From: Hirudinaria manillensis
Lineage: Eukaryota > Annelida > Clitellata > Hirudinida > Hirudinidae
Assembly (NCBI GenBank): GCA_034509925.1
Contig: CM067536.1
Coordinates: 6,901,001 to 6,965,000 of the forward strand
Length of the DNA stretch: 64,000 nucleotides
Reading direction: 5' to 3'
The notes under the pieces are model-generated. The model was not told the DNA's origin. It saw only the letters and a list, made by a program, of their open reading frames with translations, and made no database searches. Positions 27,716 to 42,400 of the stretch are shown here, in pieces. Position 1 is the stretch's first letter. The number at the start of each line of letters is the position of its first letter. The position numbers and the translations under genes are program-made.

Positions 27716-29055
27716 CCTGTAAGGTTAATAAGATTAAAAATTTTTTTTTTAAATAAATAACAGTAATTTACCAAATAATGAAACGAAAATCAATATCAGC
27801 AGACATCATTCATTTCAGAATCTCTTGGAAGGCATTTTAAGGAATGAAACAGAACTTGAGGTTCTCAGAGAAGATTACTATCAGTACCAACAAGTAATAC
27901 TATCAGTACTAATAGGTGATGTTATCAGTACCAATAAGTAATACTATCAGTACTAATAGGTGATGTTATCAGTACCAACAGGTAATGTTATCAGTACTAC
28001 CAGATAGTATTTTGTGAGGTAATGTTACCAATACTAACTCATAATCATGTTATGGTGTCCACTATTATCACCATTTTACACTCCTTCAATGACCTAATCA
28101 AATTTACCTGTTTGTTTAATGGATTCCATAGATATTTAAACTCCTCACAAATAGATTTATTAGTAATCAATTAATAATTATACATTAATTTATATTAATT
28201 TACATTAATTCCACATTAATTTCTATCAAATCCGCATTAATTTAAATTAATTCCACATTAATGTTTAACAATTCCACATTAAATTTCAGTCAAAGGGCGA
28301 CGAAATCGTCAATTTGAATTTGGAGTTGTTCAACCTGAAGGAAAGCACCTGCAGATTGAAGGACAGAATCACGGAAGAAGAAAAGAAATGCATCGAGTCA
28401 AGCCTCATCTCGGATCAGAGAGTAGTCAAAATTTTCAACATTATCAGGTAGCCACAAATGCTAGAAGGTTATGACAGTTATGTAATAACTAACTCATAAG
28501 ACCCTAATGAAATTCCGACCAATCGGATCGTCTGGAACAGGTCAGGTGACAACCTCCTCCAATCGCTGAATCTCCATGCCGTTCCTGACAAGTCAGAACA
28601 AGATGTCAACAAAACCTGTGCAGACGTTCAGACTGCCACAGGCGAAAGATTTACGAAGGTAATCAATTCAGGACGAATGTTCTGTCACAGTTCCACGCCT
28701 CGATTATTGGAATCAGAACCTATGCACACAAACGCCATTTGACTTATCCTCAACGTCACGTGTACGACTTCCATCACACCCACCGAGATGTCGTCATCAT
28801 CATCATCACCTTAACAACCACCATCGTCATCATCATCATCATCGTCGTCCTCATCGCCCTTATCATTTATTTATCAAAACAAACTACAGGGCCTTCTAAT
28901 GACCACTTACATCGTCATCATCATCATCATCGTAAGATCGTAATAACGATGCTCATCTTCGTACAACACGAGTCTAATTCCCGTTTCAGGTCGTTGAAAT
29001 GATTAAGGACATGTCTGACATTGTTAAGAAGCCTCACAAGAAGATCAAAGACTGA
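26124..29055 (+). CDS. CFAP73: CFAP73/CCDC42-type coiled-coil protein (DUF4200), cilia and flagella associated
   Basis: Eight exons join in frame: 26124-26243, 26614-26703, 26982-27067, 27352-27520, 27819-27893, 28290-28447, 28541-28658, 28990-29055, giving about 293 residues, close to the roughly 300 of CFAP73 and CCDC42. The protein is almost wholly coiled coil. The DUF4200 core is visible as KKQMEERRSNIKENYKRLN, then NTKRKQALERVHQIKSIRSQ, then the diagnostic KKYSKFESYLKQV followed by a VASTLTQERDNLLEG segment. In Chlamydomonas the family member MIA2 belongs to the modified inner arm dynein complex of the axoneme, so a role in ciliary dynein regulation is expected. CFAP73 versus CCDC42 cannot be settled by eye. 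The 5' splice site of exon 5 lies inside a 22-bp minisatellite, and exon 2's acceptor is AAG. Confidence 0.85.
26880..26975. repeat. GATT/GACT tetranucleotide tract next to the exon 3 acceptor
   Basis: Degenerate repeats of TGACTGAC, TGATTGAT, TCGATCAATCGATC and TTGGTTGA occupy the last hundred bases of intron 2 of the CFAP73-like gene. The palindromic GATC core can form short hairpins. The acceptor TAG follows at 26979-26981. Confidence 0.7.
27879..28010 (+). repeat. 22-bp minisatellite spanning the exon 5 / intron 5 junction of the CFAP73-like gene
   Basis: Six back-to-back 22-bp units start at 27879, 27901, 27923, 27945, 27967 and 27989. Each begins TATCAGTAC. In units 1-5 a GT follows the fifteenth base, with contexts CAA/GTAATA, TAG/GTGATG, TAA/GTAATA, TAG/GTGATG and CAG/GTAATG; unit 6 has lost it. 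Unit 1 supplies the last 15 coding bases of exon 5 and the frame-preserving donor; the others lie in the intron as duplicate donors. Confidence 0.9.
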
Positions 29056-30244
29056 GAATGATCACATGACCACGATTCCACCGAGAGACGGAATGTCAAT
29101 CACTGATTGACTCCACCCGTTTTGACTTTGGATCGTGTAACAATAACGATGACGACGACGTCATTTGCTCTCCTATTAATTTAATAATCACCAATTTTTA
29201 AATTTTCTAAACTAATCTCCTATAATTAAAGCTGACCAATCTAACTGAATGGGATTGTGCGCTCAGGAACTTCATAAAATGCACAAACCCGTCATCATCG
29301 TCATCGTCAACATCACCACCACCACCATCGACGTCGTCGTCATCACCATCACCAACGACATCGTCATCACCACTACCATCTTCACGTGTCGCTCACTCGG
29401 ATAGAAGCTTTTGGACTTAAGTGCTTACAAAAGATTTTAAGAGATTCTAATCTCGCCATGTCACGAGGACAAAAATTTGCGGACTAAACCGGACACCAGA
29501 TGTCAGGGTGGTTTCAACTTTCGAGTGACTGCGTAGAATATAAAAAATAAAAAATAATTTAATGACAAAAAAAGTTCACATCCGAAAAAGTTGAACTCGA
29601 AACGCGGATCGTCAGCGATGACCTAACATGCAGCTCTCAGCGTGGTGGTGGTGGTGGTGGTAGCGGCGGCGGTGGTGGTGGTGGTGGTAGCGGTATATTA
29701 CGTAAATAAAAAACTGAGAGAAAAACTTTTTTTTTCCAAAAATCTGCATTCCAATAAATCCTTTCGAGAACCGAAGTCGCTCTAGTTTTGGCAGCTCGAA
29801 CATTGGAAAGAGGAAGAAGAAGAAGAGGAGGAAGAAGAGGAGGAGGAAGAAGAGGAGGAAGAAGAGGAGGAGGAAGAAGAGGAGGAAGAAGAAGAGGAGG
29901 AAGAAGAAGAAGAGGAGGAAGAGCAAGAAGATGATGAATAAAATCTCATGAGTTAATTTCAAGACGGATCATAACTTCTACTTCCGAATTAACTGGAAAT
30001 TGTCGATGAAAATAAATATATTTTTTCCTTTCTTTTAAACTGCGACATTGTTTTCGATAATAAAAACTACGATGTTACAATTGAAATTACAACCACAATA
30101 TATTATATTTTATTATAATTAAATGCACACACTTTTATCGTTCATATCTTCTTCTTCCTCTGTGAATTCAATTCCTTTGTCCTCGAAAGACCGGAGATCG
30201 CACGCACGCTTCGACGCATGCGCTCCCAGACGGCAGACGCCACC
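29056..30244. other. Spacer between convergent genes, with purine-rich tract
   Basis: 1.2 kb between the stop codons of the CFAP73-like gene (+) and tripeptidyl-peptidase II (-). It contains CAT/CAC arrays (29290-29385), a GGT array (29643-29690) and a 120-base GAA/GAG polypurine tract (29812-29935) that could form triplex DNA. No gene is seen. Confidence 0.75.
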
Positions 30245-31872
30245 TCAGAACGGCAAGTAAGACGGCGGATACTTTACCAGCAACCACCTCTTCAGGTGAA
30301 CTACCATGTGTTTCCATTCCAATGCCTCGCAAATCTGGAAGGAATTGGGTGATTATTAGGGATCATATATTAGTTATTAAATTCAAATCCATAATAACAA
30401 ACTGAATTAAAATTCATTATAACAAATTCAATTAGATATTAAATTCATAATAACAAACTAATCCTTTTTTAAGCTGCAAGTCAATTAATAATAAGTTAAT
30501 AATGGACGTTAATTCGTAGAGTAATAACGAGCTTTGATTCTGATTTCTTAGACGATCGTCCGACCGAGTCCGTGACGTGGACCAACCTCGATGATCTTCT
30601 CGTCGACCTCCTTCGTCGACTTCTCCTCCGCCTGCTTCATGAGCACCTTCAGTGCCTTCCCGAAGTTCTTGTGGACGACCGCATGCCTCAGGTTCAACTG
30701 CTGAACCTGTGAGCACAAAGAAAAGTTCTCTGTAACAACAACAATACCAGCAGCAACAACCACAACAACTATGGCAGTAGCAAAAACAGCAACAACAACA
30801 CTACCATCCATCAGCACCATCATCATCACTTCTTTCACCGTCATCATCATCATCCTCGTCGTCATGGCACCTACCTTGGTGTCGTTGGCATCCGTGAGTC
30901 TCATGACGTCTGTCATGATCTCGTCCAACTTGACCAGGGACAGGTTGCCCTCCGTCGAACTCCCCTCGGGCATCTTGTTCTGGATGAGGAGGTCGGCCAG
31001 TGCACAACCCATCTTCAGCAGGCATTCCAACAACTGGCTCTTGCTCTTCTCCATAGCACTTGAGAACATCAACAAACAGTTAACAATAGCAACATCAACA
31101 ACATCAGCAATACAATAAAACTACTACTATCATGGCTACTACAAATTAACTATTATTATTATTATTATTATTAAATCATGATCCTTTGATAGTCATAATA
31201 ACAAATCCAAAATAAAACTTCATTACAATTACTAATTAATATTAATTAACGATCGACCAATCGGATCGGTTCGAATCGTCCGATCGGAGACTCACGTTTT
31301 CATGAGCTGAGGCTGGAAAGAGTCGTTTTTGATGCTGAAGAAGGAGACGACTTTGCTCAGGTCGAGCAGTGCAACGGCTTTGTCTGCCACTTCGATGATC
31401 CTCGTCAGTTTGTTCAGTCGATCCTGGATTGAAAATTTCAATCCGTGATTGAAAATCCACGACGTTTCAATCCGTGACGACCTTCTTATGAATCGATCGC
31501 TTAGCATTTAAGTGGTTTATTTGCCTAACTAGGTATTATTAAGTTTATTATTATTAATAATGATAACTTATCGAATAACTTGAGGATTTCAAGGGGGTAA
31601 ATTTAGTCAACATTCTCACAGACAACTGAACCTTGCTCGAATCCAAAGCATTGAGCAGCGCGACGTGGACAGACGCGTCGTTGGGTCTGTCGTATGTCAG
31701 CTCGTCATAGAGGGACTCGGACGCTCCGGGATCCAATCTGTCAATTGAAGGGGGTGCTTTGTTGTTAATTATTCTTATCATCATCATCACCAACACCACT
31801 ACCACCACCATCGTCGTCATCATCAAACTTGAACGTGAAACAATCTTAAAGTATTTGATGATGATGATCATC

Positions 31873-31904
<32 letters not shown>

Positions 31905-33378
31905 CATCATCAACAACACCCTGACACTTTTGGAAACAATCTCAAAGTACTTGGTGATCCATGACGTCTTGAGTTCAAAGACCGCAGCCTCCATGTCGTC
32001 CTGCTTCGTCTTCTCCGCTTTCACGACGGCGTCGACGGGCGGCGACATGGAGCTGTCGACGGCCACCAGAGTCGAACTGTTGCAAGATTGGTTGCTGGCG
32101 CTGCCCGTGGCAGGGGCGGGGCACGCGGTCGAACTTCCCACGACCTTGCCCTTCTTGACCGGGTCGCAGAGTACGTACTTGAATTTCACTTGATCCTGTG
32201 CAAAAAAGAAAGAAATTATAAAGACAGAATAAAAGAAAGAAATAAATGGCTTTATTGTGATTTTGGTGATAATATCTTATGACAAGATAGTAACATTAAT
32301 GATGGCAAGTTTATTATTTTGTAAAATACGGCAGTAATTATTAAATAATTGCAAATAAAATATTAACTATGAAATGTCAACTGCAGTAATGGTGGACATT
32401 ATCAACTATCAAACGTTTTCTTAACATCAATAACGACGATAAGTTTATTATTTTGTAAAATACAGCAGCATTAAATATTTAAATTAAAAAATAAAATACT
32501 GATTGCAAAACACAGTAACACCACTACAAAGTAAGAAGCCTAGTAACGGCAAATAATAATAATAATAATAATAACAATCAATTACTAACCACTTTCTTGG
32601 CCAGTTCATCCTTAAAGAGCGTGAGGTGACCCGTCAGGTAGTGACCCGCGGAAGCGACCTTCGGCAGTTTGTCTTCGGGCAGAGGCACCACGTACAGGGG
32701 GCAGATGCCGTTCCTGGCCAACGAGGTCGCCCCGAACTTCTTGCCCCCGAGCATGGCCTGCTGGTGGGTCGAGTAGAGGTCGAAGTTCAGGGGAGAGGGC
32801 AGACGGTGGTGCAGGTTCAGGGGCGCGTCCTTTAGCTTTTCGAGCATCTCGCGCTTCTCGTGTCGGACTTGAAGTTTCAGGATGTAGTCGCCCTTCTCCA
32901 GTTTCACTGAGTACTGGACGAGAAGTCGTTGTTGTAGTTGTTGCGAGTATTAATTGTTGTTTACTGATGTTATTGAGTTTAATCAATTTTAGTAATTATA
33001 ATAAATATTTATAATCTTATAATTAATATTGATAATAACAATGAACGATGGTCTCTCTGAGATTATGAACAAAACTATTAGGTACAATTGTTCAAATTAA
33101 TTAAAATAAAATTCTAATTATTTAAATTTAAACTTTTTAGAATGCTTTACTTAGAACAACAGCAACAAAAACAATGACAACAAAGGCACTGTTGGCCCTC
33201 GCAAGCATTGTTGTTGTTGTTATTGTTGTCGTCTAACCATGTGAGTGTACGCATCGCCACACTGGAGGAGTTGCTTGTTGTTGTCGTAGAGCATCCAAAG
33301 CTGGGATTCGAACTCGTTCTCGTACAACGTTGAACTCAAAAGGGCAAAGTCTGGCATCACGTCACCTAAATGACATTA

Positions 33379-33434
<56 letters not shown>

Positions 33435-36400
33435 CAGTAATAATAATAGTAATAATAGTAACAATAATAACAATGATGATAACAATATTAAATAATAATA
33501 ATAAGAAATAACTTCTAACTAATAAATGTATCACAACTTACATTAATAATAATAATAATAAATAACTTATTATTACTTCTTTAACATTGTAATTATAACT
33601 TTAATTATATTATTCAAAAATTCCTTTCATGGACCCCTGACCTTGTTTGTTCTTGGTGAAGTTGTAGGTGAGTTCAAGTGCATTGATCCTGGCATGTTCT
33701 GGCATCAAGTCACGTTCCCCAGTCAAGCATCTGATCTTCCAGTCTGAAGGTCTGATTGGTCGGATTTGAAATTTTTAAAGCCCAATTGTCACTTCTGATT
33801 GGTCGAATTTGAAATTTTAAAGACCAATCAATCATTTCAATCAATGACGATGGTGGCTTGAAAATAACACGCATCAAGCTATGGAAATGTTTTTTGTTCA
33901 AATCAGAGAATTGCATTGAAAAAGTCATTTGAAGTCAATCACCTGCAATACAACATTATTCAAAGCAACAACAACAAAAGCCATCATAATTGAATTAATT
34001 AACCAATTAATTAATTAATTAAATAATAAAAACCTCAAAGGTTGGACGTGGAACTTCATGGCCAACGAGGGCGAAATTTCTTCTGCTTGAAGCGGCGAGG
34101 ACACGTTGAGTCGGAAAATGCCATCGCCTGCCAACTGCAGACGACAATGTTGTTGTTGTTATGGAGTTGCAGTTATAGTTATTTATAAGGCTGGATGATG
34201 ACGATGATGATGTTAATTCTTATGATGATTATTATTTCAATTCATAAGTTTGAAGTTGGATTTGAAATTTGAAGTGCAAATAGAAATAAGTTAATAACTG
34301 CATTGATAATAATAATAATAATAATAACAATAATAATTTGAAAGGTTTTGAAACAAGAATAGAATTAAGAATTAACTAAAAAAACATTGGAAATATTATT
34401 GTGTCATTTATCTTGACATTACTATCATCATCATCATCATCATCGTCACCACCATCATCATTACCATAACTGGAGAGAAGTTGTCGGGGAGTAGAGAGTG
34501 AAAGCTGATGGTAAAGTTGAGTGAAATGTCCCCGGCATAGGACCACCACCTCGCAATGCAGAGCTCCAGAGTCCTGCCACCCTGAATGAGATCATTATCA
34601 TCGTCATTGTTGTTACATGTCAATCAACATTGTAAATAAATTTCATTTTAAAAATAAATAAATTATAAAAAAACACGGTCGCTAAGTTACAAACGTAAAC
34701 AAAACGAACGAGTCGTAGTCGACGGCAACGACACAAACAACATTGACTCACAAGGATGACAACAACACCAACAACAACCACTCACGAGGACAACAACACC
34801 AACAACGACGACTCACGAGGACAACAACACCAACGACGACGACTCACGAGGACGGCGATGTCGTGCCTGAACGACGAGTGTTCATTGAGGTGTATCAACT
34901 TCTCCGAGTTGAACTTCTTGAACGACTTTTCGGGCACCAACTGCAGGCAGTGAACGTAGAACTTTGGGCTCTGCTGGGCGTTGGCAGAGTGGACTTTGAT
35001 GGCTGCAAACAGAACAAAGTAATGTATAATTTAATTTAATTATTTATTTAATTAATTAATTAAATTGATTTTCTGTTGACAATGTTGCTCGTTTCTGTTT
35101 CGATTTCTGTCGTCTAATGCTGTTACAAAATGTGTAAGTGATCGTCGGATGACCCTTCATTTTGTTTAGAAAAATAAAATAAATAAATAAATAAAAAATA
35201 AATTAATTAATTAGATAATTCATTACTTGATAATACCTATGTTGGGATGGAATGAAGTCATAATACATTAATTTAATTTTAATTAATTAAATAATAATTA
35301 TTTATAATAATTAGGCACATTAAATCCACATCTGTTTTGTTGTTGTTGTTGGTGGTGGTAGTTATAGTTTCTAATTATTTTATGAAACCTTTATCCTTAT
35401 TTCTATTGCATTAACATTTTTAATCCATTTTTTTAATAATTTGATCATCCAAATAATCTTAAAATTACGTCCAATAATTTTTTTTTTTGCATGTAATTCT
35501 TCAAACTGAAAGCAGAAAATAGAAATGAGTCTCGATATTAAAGTAAACAAACAAACTTTTGATCGCAACATAATAAAATAAAAATAAAATAAATATTAAA
35601 TAAATACAAAATAAAAATAATAATAAAATAAAAACAAATAAATAAAAAAATATTTCACCGACTCGCATGAGTGGCTCCTCCGGGGACGTGTATGAAGTGC
35701 CTGTGAATTTCACCTGCTTTGAAGGAAACTTCGGACCACTGGAGAGTGTTTCGCTGGCTTTCGTTGAGTCTTTGATGAAAAAAAAAAAGATTTTATTTAT
35801 TTTTTTTAAAAAGATTTTATTTGAAACAAGACTTAAAAGAAAAAAATCGTATTTTTACCCGATATAGTTGTAGCATTTATATGAAATCTATATAAAAACA
35901 CTCCTCTAATTGAGCACTATGTTGTGTCATAATTTCAAAGCAATTTGTTAGGAACTTTCAGAGAACATTCATTTGATAGAAACAATAATTATTTATATAG
36001 ACTATGACAACAGATCTGTAAATTGAAGATATGGATTGATTGATTGAAGGTTGATATACAACCAAGGGAGGTGAATGAATAAAATAAATCTATTATTATC
36101 AATTCTTATTTACCACTAGATATCATTACCACGATTATTATTTCTAATTGCTAATATTTAATTGAATTAATTATTTAATTTAGGTTAATGAATAAAATAA
36201 GTCTATTATTATTAATTATTATTATTACTAATTTATAATATTTATGGTTTAATAATTAATGTTTTTGTGATAACTACTATTAACTATTGTTATTAACAAT
36301 GACGGTGATGACTCACACTTCTGGAATGATGACTGTCACGGGTACCCTGAAGAGAGGTCCCTTCTCGACGCAGGAGACGTCAAATCCGACAATCTACGAA

Positions 36401-39400
36401 TTATTAATTTTGTTTAATTAATTTTAATATTTAATTTAAAATAATATTCGTTAACGTTTATCTTTTGACAGCAACGTCAAAATATTATATTGTGTCGATA
36501 AATCAAAAATATTCAAAGAAATCGTCTGAGCTGATTGGTCAGTCAGACACCCACCTGAGTGAAGTGAGCACCAATAGGAAGACCGACAGGGTTGACCTTG
36601 ATGTTGAAGGACCTCTGAATATTCATGAGCTCCAAGTAGCCTGGACACTCCACCCAGGCTTCCTCACAGGTCAGTGCTATCCTCAGACTCAATGAGATCT
36701 TATCTTTGTTGGCTTAATGAATAACAATAATAATGATAATAATAATCATCATCATCAATTAATAAATAATAATGGTTTTAATAATAACAGCAATCATCAT
36801 CATCACCACCATAAACAACAACATCTATAATTTATGCAAGTGAAACGATTTAACAATACTAATAATCATCAAGTAACGAATATTCTGTCTAAGCAATCCA
36901 GTGAACCTACCCTGCATGTTTTCCATGTAAACTGGTTCGACGTTGACAGAGTGACTCGACGGAGCCAACACCTCGTGGAGTTCCCTCAGGTAGATGCCCT
37001 TGACCTTCTTGTCTGCGGCAGGTGCCCCGCAGGTGACGTTGAACCTCAGGTTCCTTTCGGGAACGTCCGAGTACTTCCTGAGCAACTCGAATGCGTCGTC
37101 CACCTGGTGAGAGGTTGCAGAAAAAATAGAAATAATAATAGCCATTAGCATGATTGATGTGAAAGACGTTTAGAAATAACAATTAATGATGCAATTAATT
37201 TAAAATATTTTAAATAATTAATTATTGTGAAAGGAATTGTGCAACGGAGGATAGGATTAGAAACAACGGATTGTGAGTTAATTAATTAAAGACAAACAAA
37301 TTATTATAACTACAAGAATATAAATCATTAGGAAACATTGACTTGATAAAATGATAACAATAACAACAACAACAACAATAATAATAACAACAATATTAAT
37401 AACATAAATAATCATAATATTATTAACAAGAATATAATAATTAACAAATTAATATAACAATTATAATTCATGTGAGTCCAAAACAGAAGTTCTGCCCATT
37501 GAAACCAACCTTGATGAGACCCTGTCCCTGCCCGAACGGTTCCACGTTTGGCAGTTGCTGGGCTGAGTTCTCGAGGGCTCTTCTGATGCTGTACGGAGAA
37601 TAAGGAACCTTTGATGCTTTCATGCCGGACAGGATCAGAGCTGAGAGAGAAATAATAATAATAATAACAATAATAATAATAAATAGGAAATTATGTTTGT
37701 AATAATAATAATGATAAATTATGTTTGTTTTTTTTATTTAAATATTGCTAGGAATTCTAGGAAATGCTAGGTTGTTTGGTCTTTGTTTTTGGTTCTATTC
37801 TCAATTATTTTTAAATATTTATTTAAAGTAAAAGAAACGATATTAAAGGGATAGCCAGATTTTGCACAAAAATTTTGACCATACGGATTCATTGACCCAT
37901 TATATCAGGTGTCTATATTAAACAAAAGTCAAATCTGTTTCTGTAAAAAGCGGTCCTTAAAAGAGGTTTTACCCTATTCTCAGGTGCACTAATTCACTGG
38001 TTTTACTAGAGTAATGATCAAATAATAAGTAATTCAAGTTTAAAATACACATTTCTAAATTTCAAATGCACATTCAACATTTAAAATACACAGTAATTAT
38101 TTAGTAGCTGTTATTATTATAATTGTTATGATTTAGCCATAATCTATTATTATTATTATTATTATTATTTAGTTGAGGAAACTATTAAAGGTGGTAACAA
38201 TTATTCCATGAAGGATTTGAGTTATTATTATTATTATTGTTTATTGTTATTATTATTTAAATGAGGCAACTTATAGGCAATAAAAACAACAACAACAACA
38301 ATGACAACAACAACAACAACTAACCTATGCCACCACATGCATTTGGTGAACTCATGCTCGTTCCGTTCATCAGTTGTGAACTCCTGAGCGTCCAGTTTGG
38401 AACCGACGCGATGGCGGCACCGGGGGCGGAGATGCAGACGCCGAGGGAGCCATCGGTGCTGATGAGTCAACAATGGAGTCATTATAATAATAATAATAAT
38501 AATAATAGCAATAATAATAATAATAATAATAACAATAATAATAATAATAACAACAACAATTGGTTTACAATGATGCAATGACTGCAACAACAGATGCATC
38601 AATTATTCCATAATTAACAACTAATTGACAGTTGTGCAGCAATGCTACCACGATTGATTTAGACGTTGATAGATAGAGATTAAATTGATGATGATGATGA
38701 TGATGATGTGGAGGAGGAGGAGGAAGAGGAGGAATAGCATAATTAATTCGTAAAGGACAAACCATGGGCCCCTGGAAGACCAGGTGAAGTGCATGGCAGG
38801 AAGGGCATCCTTCATTGAATAATTAGCTGCCATCATCTGAGGGGAAACGTAGGCACCAACACCTGTCGAGAGGAGGTCACCAGGTGAATATAATATATAT
38901 AATAATTATTAATATATTATTATTATAACTATTATAATTAATAATTATAATATTAACAGTTGTTACTATTGATATCAGGTGAATATTATTAGAGATGAAC
39001 AGTCCCGTCATCAGTTTAGGGTGTTATTGACGTTAGGTTATGAATTATATTCATGGCTTGGAGACAGATGGTTTGCTGAGTTTAATATTTAGCTTTAACA
39101 TCATCACCAATACCATTGCCATCATCATCATCGTCACCATCGACATCATCATCATCATCATTCCTTACCTATGGTTCCGCTGCAGGTGCCTCCCGGTGCC
39201 CCTACGGTGGATAGAGCAGGTCCACAGTTGCCAGCACTGGAGACGAAGATGATTCCGTGCTTGTTGACGGCTTCGTTGATCACGTCGCAAACTCGTCTGC
39301 TCGAGGAAAAGAGATTAATCGATAGGTTAGTTTGGTTAAGTACTTAACTTGATTAGTCATAGAATAGTTCTTGCTGTCGATATCATCATGTAATGATTGT

Positions 39401-42400
39401 TAATAAACAAAAACAGAGGTGAAATATTTTATCAGAATGTAACATGATTAAGATTTCCATTGTGGATAATTACAATATCAAGTAATTTAAGATACAACAG
39501 TTTCAAATTCAAATCTCCAGCCACCCTGCGTCCGGCCAATGAGAAGCCTCTCCGTAGCTATAGTTGATGATGTCAACCTTGCAATTGATTGCTTTGATCA
39601 CCTAAATTTATTAATTTATGTTAATATAATTCATTACCTTATACCATATGAAAGCTTTTATCTCTAATAAATCTAATAATAATCTAATAAATCTCTAATA
39701 AATTTGATATTATTGTTGTCATTAATGACAAGTTTGATAAATTGCTATGATATTCACATCAAGATTTCCAATAATAAATAATGATTATGTTTAATAATGA
39801 ATTATGAATTGTACAGTTCCTTACATATTAAATTCGACCAATAGCATTAAAAAGGCATTAAACAAAAATATGACGGATAACAATCCAAATCGGGCTTTTA
39901 CCGCTCTGACAAGTGCCGTCCCCGTTTCCATGGACTCGAGTCTCCCGTCTCCGATCTTGATGGAAACGATCCGAGCGCCGGGCGCCACTCCGCTCTTTTC
40001 AGGCTGGTCCTGGAAGTAACCTGCAGCTATCGAGGCCACGTGAGTCCCGTGGGCACCTGCGGACGGAAGGAGGGATTGAGAAGGAATTTGAAGTGGTTTT
40101 AAGTTACATTGCAATTACGTGCAGTTACATGTTATGTTCTGAAGTTAAAATGCTGGGTTATCATTTGCATAAAGTTGTGTTTTTTATTTGCATGATTCAA
40201 TTCATTTTTGATAATCTAGTTATGAAAATGTATTCCTAAGATTTGCATAATTTAGTTTAAATATTATATATTACTTAATTGAGCCCAAATATGGCAGTCA
40301 TTAAACCCTTACAGAGAAATTATTGAGCAAAAACAAAGAAACGTTATTCTATGCTAAATACTATTCTATAATTACAAAAAAAAAAGATATTAATTTCAAT
40401 TAAAATAATTTTGAACATTAATTGGTAAAAAGTGAATTCCATAGTTTTTTTATCACCACGTGTGATAATCATGCAACCATCATGGTGCAGACGATAAAAA
40501 CTCTAAGAAAAACAAAATGACTCATCAGGAACGATTCGGAAATTAACAATCGCACGCAGTAAACAACACGAGTCAACAACAACGACGCGGCATTGTCGCA
40601 CGCATCGTTACAACGCTCACCCGAATTCGTGACGATTTCCAGGAGGTTGCCATCATTGTGAATGTTGAGGACGTAGTTCATCATGTCTGTTCAGAAATTA
40701 TTCATGAGTCTTAATTATATCATAATAATAATAATAATATAAACATTGTTATATGTATATGTTAAATTGACAATAAAATAAATAATTGTCATATAATATT
40801 ACGATTTATAACTTATCATGTAATACATAATAAAACACAATGTAATGCCAACATCATTTAATAATCAATTGTAATTAATTAATTATATTAAAATAATTAT
40901 GTTAAAACAATTGCTTTATTTATATAATTAATTTATTAATTATGTAAATGCTTAATTAATTTAGGTCAACATTGTTGATGACACAAGTGCTTAGTCAAAC
41001 AGCAGCAACAACAACATCAACAACTACAACAACAATGTTGGTCGACTGTAATTAGAATAATTATTTGAATCACATGAGTCCTTAATTGTAATTACCTGCT
41101 ATTTATTAGCAATTTAAAGGAAGCAATTTTAAAGGAAGGTTATAAAGATATTATATCTTTCCTGATTTAAAAAAAATTTAAAAATATAAGGCATTGTTTT
41201 CCTTTCCAACTGGTTAATTATTCATGTTTGGGGGCGGATCCATCGTATTTCATTATTCGATTGGCTGTTAAGTACTTAACGACACAAACGTAAACGCAGA
41301 ACTTAAACACGCGGAACACAATCGAATGAACGTCTCACTGGGCGGTTGCGAGCCAGACGACAACGACGTCTCTGCAACGAGACAATGTCAAAGGCCGTGA
41401 CACGTGCCGTAAGGCGAAGGCGACGCGTGAAATGTTACGATAATTGATTACGAATACATTATGATAATAGAGCATATTATGATAATTATATATTATTACA
41501 ATTCAAATGGACTACATTATGATAATTTATTACAAACGACTAGAACAGAATATGATAATTTATTATGAACGAATATAATACATTGTGATAATTTGTTGCA
41601 TCCAATTATTATAATGAGCCAACCTTCATCACTGATTGTTCCATATTCTTGCTTCTCACTGTAGGAGCTCATCAGCTTGCAATTCTCAAGATTTCCTTGA
41701 CCACTGGTATCAAGGCAGGCCCTTTGATGGACATGAATATTAATTTAAAGTGTATCATCATCATCATCATTATTGTCATCATCACTATCATCATCATATT
41801 ATTATGATTTAATAATTAAAATACTTTAATATTATTAATATCATATGAATTATGTTAATATTATTGTATTGTATTATGTTAGTATTTTGTATAATATTAT
41901 TATATTAATATTATTGTGATATCAAGAACCAATCAATTAGTTAATGACTGGCACCTCCAGTGCAAGACACAAAAGGAGGTGTTAACGACTTTACGCTTCT
42001 CTCAGCAGTTCTGATGATGATGATGTGTTGTGGTGATGATCATGATGATGATGATCATGATCATGATAATTACAACCTTGTTTGTCCAGTGATGTGGTTA
42101 CAATTAGGGTGATGAATGTGCCCGTTGAAGGAACTTTGACAATGTTTTGAAGATGATGACAAAAATAATGTTAGCCGAGGCGATGGTAATGATGGATGGA
42201 ATCCAGGTGGTGATGATGATGGTGATAATGGATGGTTATGATGATAATTACTTCCAGGTTCTGCCGTCGTGGAAGACGATGCAGTCGAAGACGGGTCCGC
42301 AGTCTTCGAACTTCTTGTCGAAATTCTGCAGGAGTTCGACCTGGGCTTGGTATTCTTCCTTCAGTGACTTGTCAGTCTGCTGGTAATTATGATGATGATG

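Noticed and set aside
31265-31290. tRNA B-box-like GGTTCGAATC
   Set aside because: No A box, acceptor stem or cloverleaf nearby; it lies in TPP2 intron sequence.
30432-32986. Long antisense and shifted frames over TPP2 exons
   Set aside because: They are shadows of the TPP2 reading frame, which is fixed by family motifs and intron phases.
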